From contig MZZL01000124.1 of the NCBI GenBank assembly GCA_002749535.1, positions 1-19,653 of the forward strand: DNA of 19,653 nt. Reading direction: 5' to 3'. A program made the position numbers and the translations under genes. The notes beneath the pieces are model-generated. The model had not been told where the DNA came from, made no database searches, and saw only the letters and a list, made by a program, of their open reading frames with translations. This DNA is from Apophysomyces variabilis (Eukaryota > Mucoromycota > Mucoromycetes > Mucorales > Mucoraceae). Positions 1-9,326 of this stretch are shown here, piece by piece. Numbering within the stretch: position 1 is the first letter of the stretch; each line of letters opens with the position of its first letter.

Positions 1-340
1 AAATGTACGATCCCTGGATCATGGCCGGTCTTGTTGAGTATTTCAGTCTGGTCACAATTTGACTGGTGACCTAAGTCATGACCCACTCCCTGTTATACCC
101 TACTAGTACATTTATCAAAACTTGAAACAATTATCAATCAAGGCATGAAAGAATTGATGCATTATTTTTGTTGTAACAGAGATTAACATGGCAGCATTAA
201 CTGGTACACTTTTCCTGCCCCATAGTATCCGGGACGCACGAAAATGGACTTTAACTATAGCATGACATAAGCACGGTTGTATCGATCCATTCAAGATCTT
301 TGATTGATAGCTTATTAGATCGCAAATTTCCATCAGAGCT
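1..340. other. Gene-poor flank, nothing recognised
   Basis: AT-rich sequence without a convincing coding frame. The open frames on either strand are under 85 codons, lack family motifs and overlap each other. I see no RNA gene or promoter pair here. Confidence 0.4.
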
Positions 341-344
341 CTTA

Positions 345-714
345 GGGACCATAGGTTACCCAATCCATTTCCTTTCCTGCCCGGTAGTCCATTGTCCGGC
401 CCATACTTACTTTGTTCATGTTTTCCACTATCTCTTTTTTCGTTTGTTTACTTTTCCAATCCCAAAAGATTATAGTCTCGCTTCGTATCAAAATGAATCG
501 TACTGACAACTTCGCTTTCATCAACGGAAAGAGATTGTACAATGAAATAAGAGCGTTTGCCTTTTGATATATGTTTGCCAGATGCTAACGTCCGGACCGG
601 AAAGTTCGTTATGACCTACTGATCGAAATTATTGCTATTTCCATAAAGATCTGAGCGGTCGTATAAACGGATCAGGTTACCTATGGTCCCTAACTGTGTG
701 TAACCTATGGTCCC
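345..714. mobile_element. MITE-like element with perfect terminal inverted repeats and TA flanks
   Basis: The 15 bases at 345-359 (GGGACCATAGGTTAC) are the exact reverse complement of 700-714. Counting four flanking bases on each side the match is 19 of 19 (341-359 against 700-718). The repeats are bounded by TA at 343-344 and 715-716, as expected for a Tc1/mariner-type target duplication. A further direct copy of the right-hand repeat lies just inside it at about 675-694. The 340-bp interior is AT-rich and holds no transposase. Size, repeats and lack of coding capacity fit a non-autonomous Stowaway-like MITE. The family assignment is inference; the inverted repeat is seen directly. Confidence 0.6.
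675..694 (+). repeat. Sub-terminal copy of the MITE terminal repeat
   Basis: This 20-base sequence repeats the right terminal repeat (700-718) almost exactly: both share CTATGGTCCCTAA, and they differ by an extra or shifted T near the start (GGTTACC against GTAACC). The two copies are 25 bp apart in the same orientation. Sub-terminal repeats of this kind are often transposase-binding sites, which is inference here. Confidence 0.55.
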
Positions 715-718
715 TAAG

Positions 719-1990
719 AAACTAGAATGAGTTATACGGGACGTGCATTTTGCTTACACGAACTTGATCCTCCAGTGGAAGCAAAATCTATCCGAGCACA
801 ATAAAATATATTCAGGTTAGTATACGGAAAGATATGCTGGATGTGTTTTACTTGTCCCCGAAGGGTAATCCTACCCAAAGGTAGGGACCGGCCCCGCACC
901 TGTATCGGTGGGGGGGGCGAGAGAGAGGCAACGGCATCTCGGAGTGACCGGTTTGGTCGAACGCACTGCAGAGGACTTGAAGGGATGCAACATCTGGCGA
1001 GGAATAGGAAGCAGAATATAATGAATGACACTGTGCATAAACAAACAGCTTTTTTTTCACTTACCGAGTGGAGTGCAAGGAGCTTACTCACACAACCAAG
1101 GTGATTCGGGACAGATATCATGCAGGCTAACATTAGACAAGAGGGGCATCAGTCATCCTGTACATATTATTAATGCAAAGTACATAGTAAGGATGTTTAT
1201 GGAGAACAGAGCTAAAGAGTGAAAAAGGTGTTGTCCTTTCGCTTTTATATTGTTCAGGTCACTGAAACTAAAAAAAAAAAGAAAAGTGACAGTCATTGAT
1301 AGGAAACGATGGATGTTCAATCAATGAAAACACTGTGCACAGATAAGACAACAATTTCCCTCAGTCAATCGACTCTGTCTAATTGAAGGCCTGGAGCAGA
1401 ATAGGACTTGTGTAGCGTATATGCCCTCTTCACTCGTTCTATATGTCAGTGGTGCTGTTATATCTAATTCCCTCATTTATGGCACAACACTCCAGGTATA
1501 CTCGTGTAACGCATGGCCAGTGCGTAGTTCATGCAAAAGCATGGAACAGTACTCTTACCGACTGAAACGATCCTATTCAGCCAGTTCCTTGCAAGGCATA
1601 TCCATAGACTATGATTGCTTTTGCAGTTCACTGGTTATCAATCTTTTTCTACTGCAAATGACAACTTTCGCCATGAATAACGCGGGAAGGTTTAGTTAAA
1701 GAGACAGTTGGATCCGGAGATAGACTTGGTTCACATAGGGCACGTGAACTTCTATTCGGACATGATCCTCAATTAGGGTATAGGAAACAGTGCACACCAG
1801 AAGTAAATGTGTTCTTATAAACGTGAATTGTCAACTAATCCAGTCTGTTTCCGAGTTTTGCAAGTAGCCACTGTTGCTTCTCACATATATAATGTGATGG
1901 CAGGCAAGTCAAGCTACTAGCCTTGCTCTTTACACAACCTTCGGTGAAGTTTCATCTTGGTTGCAATTTATCGAGTTCTTCCGGTTTCAA
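719..1990. other. Long stretch without a recognisable gene
   Basis: Open frames on both strands around 730-1220 overlap each other; the longest (732-1133, minus, 133 codons) shows no family motif and mixes hydrophobic and proline/serine runs, as expected of chance translation. About 860-980 is locally richer in G and C, with an eight-G run near 910. A 17-base palindrome (TCACAT...ATGTGA) lies near 1881. No RNA gene seen. Confidence 0.35.
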
Positions 1991-2043
1991 CCAATCGGAT
2001 ACGGTTGCCTAAACAGGAACATGCATTGACGGTGGCATATAAA
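1991..2043 (+). promoter_or_regulatory. CCAAT box plus TATA box
   Basis: A CCAAT motif at 1991-1995 is followed about 45 bp later by TATAAA at 2038-2043, and then by a pyrimidine-containing stretch and the first ATGs at 2128 and 2154. Spacing and order are those of a fungal RNA polymerase II core promoter. It points to the possible decayed gene that starts at 2154. Confidence 0.4.
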
Positions 2044-2153
2044 GCAGTTGAAACTCATCATTCTTTCAAAACAATCAGTAGGTCCGATTTGTCCGTAGGT
2101 TAAAGTAGTGAAAGAGGGAAAATATATATGTGGATTGAAACGGGCTGCTGCCA

Positions 2154-2549
2154 ATGACCGCACAACTCTGTGTAAGCAAAATACCAGTCAGCATCCGCTA
2201 TCGCAAGAACTCCACATCAAAGATGTGGAAGAATATCCAAAGACACAGAAACCGTTTATCTTTGACCATTTCAAGTACTGTTCAAAGGTTTGCAAGCAAT
2301 GTCCAAAAATTATGGAAACTAATATTTTCCGCACAACTCTTAACAACTTGCTATGCGTGTGAGTGCCATTCTCAGCCCATTTAGCTGAGAAGCGAATGGA
2401 ATAAAACGGTTGAATGAATGATCGCAGAAAAAGAGAAAATAAAGCAGGAACTCGTTAAAGACCTGGAAGAAGACATGTAGCTATTACAAACGTGCACTGC
2501 TGAAGAAAAGGAACGACGAAGTGCAGATAACAGCTTGGAAAGTTTATAG
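2154..2549 (+). pseudogene. Possible decayed small gene with basic N-terminus and coiled-coil-like C-terminus
   Basis: One reading frame runs from ATG 2154 to TAG 2547-2549 and is broken by TAG at 2382, TGA at 2415 and TAG at 2478. Between the stops the translation is protein-like. It begins with a basic, serine-rich part (MWKNIQRHRNRLSL, then VQKLWKLIFS). After the first stop comes an acidic/basic heptad-like stretch (EWNKTVE, then MIAEKEKIKQELVKDLEEDM, then LLQTCTAEEKERRSADNSLE). A CCAAT/TATA pair lies about 110 bp upstream. I do not recognise the family. The stops could be nonsense mutations, or some could lie within unrecognised introns. A short upstream ORF starts at ATG 2128. The minus-strand open frame 2381-2809 overlaps this and looks less protein-like. 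This could still be chance openness. Confidence 0.3.
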
Positions 2550-2880
2550 TCTCTACTGCCGTACAAGTCGTTCATCATAGAAAAAAATGTGAGCTTGTTA
2601 GCAGACCCAGCATGCGCCTTTTTATGACAACGGATCAGACCAATCCCTCTCTTGGCGAACAGCGAAGTTTTTATGATGGAAAAGGCTGTGGTTACAAGCC
2701 CAAAATTCATTACCAGTCGCGCAAACATATTCCTATCGGATAGCGCAAAAATAGTGTCAAGCGGCGCAGATTGATCTATAAACATCCGTGAATGGTTTTT
2801 CAGCTCCAACCCAAGTCAGTAAAATCTGTACAATCAAGCTGTTCTGCTTCAACACGTAAGTTTTTTATTGTTATCGTCGT

Positions 2881-3498
2881 CTATGCGGGAGATCGTGCTG
2901 CTGCCTCCTTCTCGACAGCTTGTTCGATTGTGGCGATACTATGAGAGAATTGCAGTTTTTTCAGATCACGTACGAGGGATGCTGATAATCCTGCTTCCAT
3001 GACATCCTTGACAGATGCTTCTCCAACTTTTCGCTTTTCCAACAGGAAACGAGCCAACGTTTTGCTCACAGTCTGTAATTTCAGATCGTTAGGACCGTCA
3101 ATGTATTCGATCACGGCCATGGGGGCATTGTCGCCGTAACGATTGCCTATTCGCTGAATGCGGGTGTATCCACCCTGTCGCTGGGCAAAACGTTCAGCAA
3201 GCTCTCCAAACAGTTTCGGTACAGTGACATCCCGGCTCTAATTCAGCGTTATTGACAGTTAAATGAATAGTTTGTCATTATTTACGTAGAGATATGAGGA
3301 GGCCTGACGTCTTGCATTGACATCGCCTTTCTTTCCAAGGGTGATCATGCTGTCAGCAATTGGTCGTAATTCTTTTGCTTTAGCCACCGTTGTTTCGATG
3401 CGACCATGCTCAATGAGGGAAGAGACCATGTTTCGCAGCATGGCTTGCCGATGGGATGACGTTCGGTTTAACCGACGAATGTGTTTGCCGTGATGCAT
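2881..3498 (-). CDS. Mitochondrial large-subunit ribosomal protein bL17m
   Basis: Structural protein of the mitochondrial 54S ribosomal subunit near the peptide exit tunnel (yeast Mrpl8 is the counterpart). Two exons: 3286-3498 and 2881-3237, with a 48-bp GT...AG intron (3238-3285) in phase 0; total 570 coding bases, 189 aa, stop at 2881-2883. The N-terminal part carries the family signature [21 protein letters not shown], then [17 protein letters not shown]. Exon 2 continues with [19 protein letters not shown] and [13 protein letters not shown], all classical L17 blocks. Residues after about 130 form a C-terminal extension absent from the roughly 127-aa bacterial protein and rich in charged helix-like sequence, as is usual in fungal mitochondrial versions. 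There is no obvious cleavable presequence; the protein starts directly with the basic L17 N-terminus. The start is fixed by homology to bacterial L17. Confidence 0.92.
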
Positions 3499-3695
3499 GC
3501 TGTACAGAACAAAGAGTGTTGTTTATGTGGGGTGGCAGCAGATTTTATTCGGGAAATTTGAAGTCACAAGAACCAGCAAGAAAGAAAACGTTCCCTGTCA
3601 ATACCGAATTTTTGCTATAATTTTGCCCGTCTAAGAGTACCATTGCTTCTTGCCTGTTGTATGTTACCAGTCTTAGGCCATGACAGTTTCACTAA
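3499..3695. promoter_or_regulatory. Presumed upstream region of the bL17m gene
   Basis: This AT-rich stretch lies directly upstream of the minus-strand bL17m start at 3498 and must hold its promoter. I see no strong TATA box on the minus strand. The stretch also precedes the plus-strand open frames that begin at about 3696, so it may serve both directions. Location is the main evidence. Confidence 0.3.
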
Positions 3696-4480
3696 AACAG
3701 AAGCGGAGTACACAACAGATGCTTTGTTCTTGGAGAAAACATGTGTGAAAATGAAGCACTATTCACAAAGTTAAATGATTGCCTTGGCATACTAGGGTTA
3801 CTCGAAGGTGCTGTTACCAAGCTATCCATATAAAGGATAGATTGCTCAGCTTAAATGCCGTTATTCAGGACTCCACGCATATTCCGAGACTTGCTCGAAT
3901 CGCTACCTAACCGGCTTGTCTACCCAACTATTTTATCAATGGATTTATCAAATCGAAAAGATAAAGAAAAACGAGCCGGGAGATGAAGTGAACATGAGCT
4001 GGTACAGATGGATAGACTGCATAATATATAACAGATCTTGTCGAATTCAATGGACTGTATGCGCTTATCTTTGTGACGATTCACAGCAGTTACTCTATGC
4101 TAAAGTCTTACAGTCAGTAGCACCAAGGGAAAATAGTCAAAAAGCCTAACTATAATTCGTAAGGGCTTCAATAAAGAATCCGTACTGATAAAACTGAATT
4201 AAACGCTCATCATCGATATTCCTTTAATCATAAAGTTGCCCCTTATGATGTCGCTGGGGTCTCTGAAGTTGGAAGATTTCCAACTGATGAAAACAGAATG
4301 TCTGGTTTGAAGGAGGAAACCGCGTCAATGCATGAATGTCTTGAATTACATGGCACGATTCTATCCACAAGACTCATAAAAGGAAGCACACCGCTATTTT
4401 CCTTGATAGATGGATTTCCATATATTTGCCAGCAAACAAAAATGCTTCAATTCGTTATACTTTCTTTCGCGATTATTTAA
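3696..4480 (+). other. Interrupted plus-strand open frames, unrecognised gene or gene remnant
   Basis: Several protein-like plus-strand segments occur in different frames. Segment A: 3696-3833, including ATG 3741 and LFTKLNDCLGILGLLEGAV. Segment B: 3833-3910, with DRLLSLNAVIQDSTHIPRLA, one base out of register with A. Segment C: an open run of 102 codons at 3841-4149. Segment D: an open run of 101 codons at 4175-4480, with a hydrophilic part around DENRMSGLKEETASMHECLE. A perfect CTAAC branch-like motif at about 4145 and AAAG at about 4174 would allow an intron between C and D. Either this is a real gene whose exons I cannot join, or a gene broken by frameshifts. The end overlaps the terminal 4 bases of the DUF255 gene on the other strand. 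I cannot assign a family; segments A and B faintly recall small kinetochore (DASH) subunits, which is only a guess. Confidence 0.25.
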
Positions 4481-7388
4481 GCAAGACTCTCTCTAAGTTG
4501 TTGTATATCATGGAAAGGTAACCCGCAGGTCGAATTCTCGCAGATGTATATAGTAGGTTCTTCATGGTTGGCAGCGACTATACGCCCAATGGTTCCATTC
4601 TTTTGGCTTAAGACACCTTCTTTCGCTCTTACGACGACCTTATTTGGAACAAACGCTTGGCCAGTTGTCTTCTTGAGGACTTCCATGTCAGTATCCTTGA
4701 TATTACCGGCAAGAAGTATCTAAACAACAAATCCCGGTTGAGATGAGATGAACTAACACTGATTGTTACATACTTCTTTAACACCTTTGGTAATTAGCAT
4801 CAATCCCGCTAATAAAGCAGGTAATGCAAAAGGAAACTTGCTAAGCGCCAAATCAAATGATTTAACCGTTTCAGTCGCTTTTTTCATATAATCATCCACA
4901 TCTAGCAGTGTACCAAGTCGCCAGAGATTCTTCACCGACACCGCGTTCCTATAAAAGAACAAGTTAATGCGGATATGAATTAATCTCCTAGTTAACTTAC
5001 GCAGATGGCTCCGCACCGTCTTGTTCTGGTAAAATGTTAATTAACACACGCTGCTTTAACAGGGGCTACACTACCTTCTTTTAAACGGACAAGAATATTT
5101 TTGTCGCTCTCTGCCACGTTAAAGTAGCCGAATTCTTTTGAGTCGTAAAATAGTTCATTTTGTCGAGCTTGCAGTTCATGCGCCAGTACGATCCATTTCT
5201 CGTCGAAAGTTGCTTCGTATAGATCCAATAGACCCTGAATAAAATAACTACGGGACGGGAGTTCTTTTTTCAATGTTGTTTATCCGGATCCTGGCTACGC
5301 ACCTGTAATCGTCGACAAATCCTTGAATGTTAGACGGTCCGTTTCTGTAACTGCGCAACAACGTCTTCGTGTCTTCTCGGTAAAGTTCTCTGCAAATGAA
5401 TTCGGCAGCGCGAAGAGCAAGATCAAGCATTTCCTGATCGCCAAGGACTTGGTATGCTTGCGCTAGGCCACTGATCATTAATCCTGAACAAGTATTTCAG
5501 TGACTAACATATGTATAAACTGAGTGTACCATTCCATGGTGTCAAAATCTGATACAACCTTTAATAAAAAGCTCTAATATCAAAACCATTTTACCTTATC
5601 GTCGCGATGCGGTTTCGGTCTTTTTGTAGAACGGTGGTTCCAAAGTTTTGTTCTTGCATCACTCAAGACCTTCTGAACTTGATCAGCACCCACACCAAAG
5701 GCTTTGGCTGTTTCTTCCACTGTATGAACTTCCATAAGGACGTTCTGAGAGACATTAATGGCTAATCGTACAAGACCAATCTTCTACCTTCTTTTGCAGT
5801 TCGTTATGGGGATCTTGCGCAGGGTCCACATTACCAGCGTCCTTAACATCGTAATGATAGCTGAACAGGAAAGCAACATCGGCACCCAGAATCTCGTTTA
5901 ATTCTCCGTATTCCCATACGCAGAATGCACCCTCTACAGTAGCAAACTCTTAAGAAAGTTTGAATATATTAAGGGATAGCTACCTAGTTTCTTTGGAGAA
6001 CTGTCAGTGGGATAAGAATCTGCATCTTCTGCAGAATAAAATCCGCCTTCACTGTGTTGCAAATCACGAGAAACATATAATACGATGTCACGGGCAACAT
6101 CTGCATAACATTGCTCCTTCGTGATTTGGTATGCTGTAGCATATACCGAAAGCAGTTGAGCTTGATCATACAGCATCTTTTCAAAATGGGGAACATGCCA
6201 TATCTGATCCGTACTGTATCTATAGAGAAGTTTAACTACATGCATCCATATTATTGTCCGCTTCGTACCGGTGGAAGCCACTACCAACATGATCTTAAAA
6301 AATAATACGTAAATAGGTCATTGCCTTTCACGCTAACATACCATGGATACCACCCGCTGCTATTTTCTAAGCAACTGATAAGCTGCTGCAATGAGATTAT
6401 GACCTCAAGAACATTTACCTTCAGTGTAAAAAGGGTCATATTCAGCGCCTTTTGAGCGTCCTTGGACTTCTCGGGATCGTTACGCATGTACGAATAATAA
6501 TCCAGCAAGAACTGAAGCTGTACCGGTGTAGGAAACTTGGGTGCCCCACCAAAACCACCATATTTATCGTCAAACGATGTTTCGAAATGATGGAATGTCT
6601 CGGCAGCCGCTGCCCAAGTATCGATTTCCTTTGACGATGCGGCTGGTTTTGCCTAGTAAGTTTAAACCAAGTTTAGGAAAACTGCAAATTCCTTTGTCTA
6701 TGATCAATTACTTCAATATATGTCTTTAGCTGATCCAACACATTTTTGCCGCTAGATTTCACTTTCTCTGGCTGTGCAATCCATATCTGCGCTATATGTG
6801 TCAACAACGTCTTAAATCCAGGTTTACCAAAGCGATCTTCAGGTGGGAAATAGGTTGCGCCAAAAAAGGGATAGAGGTCCGGTGTCAAGAAGACCGACAT
6901 CGGCCAACCTCCACCTCCCGATGTTAGTTGGACGTAGGTCATATATAACTTATCAACACCAGGGTTTTCCTCCCTATGACGCTTTATCCATAACTGAGTC
7001 TGGATACATTCCTTTACCTGTCCACTATATAAACCACGGTAAGCATGAAGTGGATCTTATATCAGGGCCACAGCTACCTTTGACATTGACAAAGTTGGCA
7101 TTCATTATTTTGGCAACTTCTTCGTTTTCGAAAGATTCATGTTCCATGACGTGACACCAGCTAAAATACGAAAGGTCAACTATTGTATAATTTATCTTTT
7201 ACGAGGTTTCTACTTACTGACAAGTACTATACCCCACACTAAGAAAGATGGGTTTGCTTTCTTGTCGGGCTTTTTCAAAGGCTTCTTCGCCCCACGGATA
7301 CCAATCCACCTAATCCATTTATTTATCAACTCTGCCCCATATGGAAACACCTTCATGCAAGTTGTACCGGATTGTGAGCTAAGCATGT

Positions 7389-7420
<32 letters not shown>

Positions 7421-7680
7421 GAATTAAGGAATCTTAATTGTTGGTAAAATTGCCAGTTACGAAAAGACTCGGTCTATTTCATTGTTGGCCCTCATTGACG
7501 CATGCGCTTTTACTTTTCGAGGAGTAACAATGCACTTACCGTGTTGCTTTCGAACCAAGACAAGAAATTAGAATAAGCAGGAATCGGCACAAAACAATAG
7601 CAATAAGCACATACCAAAAGATAAGGACTTGTCTCCGAGATTAGACGATTTGTATGCTTATACGTTTCTGTAGCTGCCAT
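4477..7680 (-). CDS. DUF255 / SPATA20-like (YyaL family) protein with N-terminal thioredoxin-like domain
   Basis: I rebuilt 19 exons: 7615-7680, 7540-7546, 7368-7378, 7218-7309, 7078-7160, 7018-7024, 6712-6973, 6419-6652, 6342-6366, 6269-6293, 5984-6219, 5788-5933, 5595-5744, 5530-5548, 5303-5483, 5075-5247, 5001-5025, 4774-4948, 4477-4719. They sum to 2160 bases, 719 aa, close to the usual 690-790. All introns are GT...AG. Motifs in order: [49 protein letters not shown] (CHWC at 58-61, the thioredoxin-like CxxC), [120 protein letters not shown] and, near the end, [15 protein letters not shown]. The rest of the family fold is an alpha/alpha-barrel resembling sugar epimerases. Biochemical function is not established; a redox or chaperone-like role is usually proposed. 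Three exons are 11 nt or shorter. The start ATG at 7680 is chosen because it directly precedes the conserved N-terminal motif. Confidence 0.9.
7379..7539 (-). other. Unusually long intron 2 with an extended polypyrimidine tract
   Basis: This 161-bp intron of the DUF255 gene is more than twice as long as any other intron in the window. On the coding strand it ends with some 35 nearly pure pyrimidines ((CTTTT)n followed by T10; plus strand about 7388-7421) just before ACATGCTTAG and the 11-nt exon. On the plus strand this appears as an A-run with AAAAG repeats. A strong polypyrimidine tract could help the spliceosome recognise the tiny exon, which is inference. Confidence 0.6.
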
Positions 7681-9326
7681 CTGATCTACGATGAGTAAAG
7701 TAGGAAACCTTCAGAGGAAAGACGACCCGAGTTTCCGAATCAATGACTGGGTTTGAATTACAGGAATTTGCGTATTTGGTGCGTCAGAACTATGACTCCA
7801 TGCATGTTTGCTTATGTTTTGCCAACGCGCTTTTCACTGGCACAGTCTAAATCCGCCAGAAGAAAAACCTCATTTACACATATTGACGTCACCATAATGC
7901 AACACACACTTGTTGCCTGCTCTCTAATTTGGACGCATCCAAAGCCGTGATGGATGGGATGGGCAAATTAAACTAATCCCTAATATGGTATCACCGACAA
8001 CCTGCCAAATGAAAATTCCCAACTCTGGAAATTGAAAGGAGGGATTGAATGCTTCAATTTGTTGGATTCAAATCAATTGGTGGGTCACATAGAACGTTCA
8101 ATAAGCGGCAGAAAAGTAAATCGTACGGACAGCTTATCATACAAGCACGTTAATATCAAACTTAGTGCACCGCTGAAAGAGCATTCCAGTACTGTTAAAG
8201 AAACAAATTATATTGATTGTTTTGACAATCTGACTGCAAGTAGATAACTTAGCATAATAGTTCAGTAAGTATCTGTGTGAGGGTGCAAGTACTGAACCAT
8301 TCTATTATATTCCATTGATTCGATACTCTTCACCGGTTATAGGAGATAACATTCCGCTTTATAATGGATAAATCGATAGCGTTTACTCTTTTACCTCGAC
8401 CTTGTCGCAATAGGTAGAATGTTAGCGATATAAAAACTCCTTATATTGTCCTTGACCCTATCATAGCTTTCAGCCTTATAAGAACAGATAAGCTACCTAA
8501 TAACTAAGATTTTTGGATTCAGCAAGTAATGATAGCGGAAAAGCGGCTATAGCAGTCGATTACCCATTAGTGCAAAACCTGCTGGCGATTATTTACGGAA
8601 CTTTGTACTATATATAGGGCCTCACGTAGCCAAGATGTCTAATTAGCATCTCTTGTTAGAGAGAGAGAGACAAGGAAATAATAGCTAATGAGGGGAAGAA
8701 TCACGCTCCAGTTTCTCGGTCAAGACAACCGTAGTATTAATTTGTTTCAGCGTCTGAAGGACACAAAGTTCCACTTGCACCCAAACTCAACTAAAAAAAG
8801 GAAACACAAGATCAAAAAGCTCTCTATGCGCAGAGTTGTCTTTCCCCATTCTGTGTAACCATCCATTATCATCTCGTCTTGTCTCCCTAACGTCAGCTAT
8901 AGAACACATGCCAACTTCTAGGTTCTTTTTTTGCTAGGTTTGCACCGCAAAGTCGACATATATGCTATAAAGCCGGGGATCAGTATCGAAATCCAGCCAT
9001 ATATGGAGGATAACTTGTCACTTGTGTCTGTAACTTATCCGTTAGACTGGGAATGGTGATGAGAGTTAAAGATGAACAATGACATGACATCTTGCTTGAT
9101 TTCCTGTTTTATCTTATTTGCGGTGTGTAACCGCCTTTACGATCAAGTCGGGAAGCTGCAATCAAATTGGGTCTAAAAGTGCTTACTCTTCCCACGGAAA
9201 CAGAAAATGAGGGGCCAACAACCCCACAGGTACACGTGATAACGCCGTTGCCTTCCTTTGCTGCTTTAAAAAGGAAGCCCTTTTCCCCATAGACTTGGTA
9301 CTCCGAGTAATTACAACTATCCCGCC
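7681..9326. other. 1.6-kb divergent intergenic region
   Basis: This region separates the minus-strand DUF255 gene (start 7680) from the plus-strand alcohol oxidase gene (start 9327) and must contain both promoters. TATA-like words occur at about 8611 (TATATATAG) and 8968 (CTATAAAG), and CTTTAAAAAGG at about 9264 lies some 60 bp before the oxidase ATG. A short (GA)n run sits at about 8657-8670. The open frames at 7753-7950 and 8032-8247 show no recognisable family and use no supported start. No RNA gene seen. Confidence 0.4.

Noticed and set aside
341..360. Telomere-like TTAGGG at 343
   Set aside because: A single hexamer inside a terminal inverted repeat, not a tandem telomeric array.
732..1133. 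133-codon minus-strand open frame
   Set aside because: No motif, overlaps an equally open plus-strand frame through a GC-richer patch; translation looks like noise.
2381..2809. 142-codon minus-strand open frame
   Set aside because: No recognisable family, Ser-rich because it lies antisense to an acidic/basic coiled-coil-like stretch; kept only as an alternative to the possible remnant on the plus strand.
6974..7077. A single intron between FVNVK and EENPG in the DUF255 gene
   Set aside because: No single GT...AG pair joins the two sides in frame with the conserved VDR; the 7-nt exon between them does so exactly.
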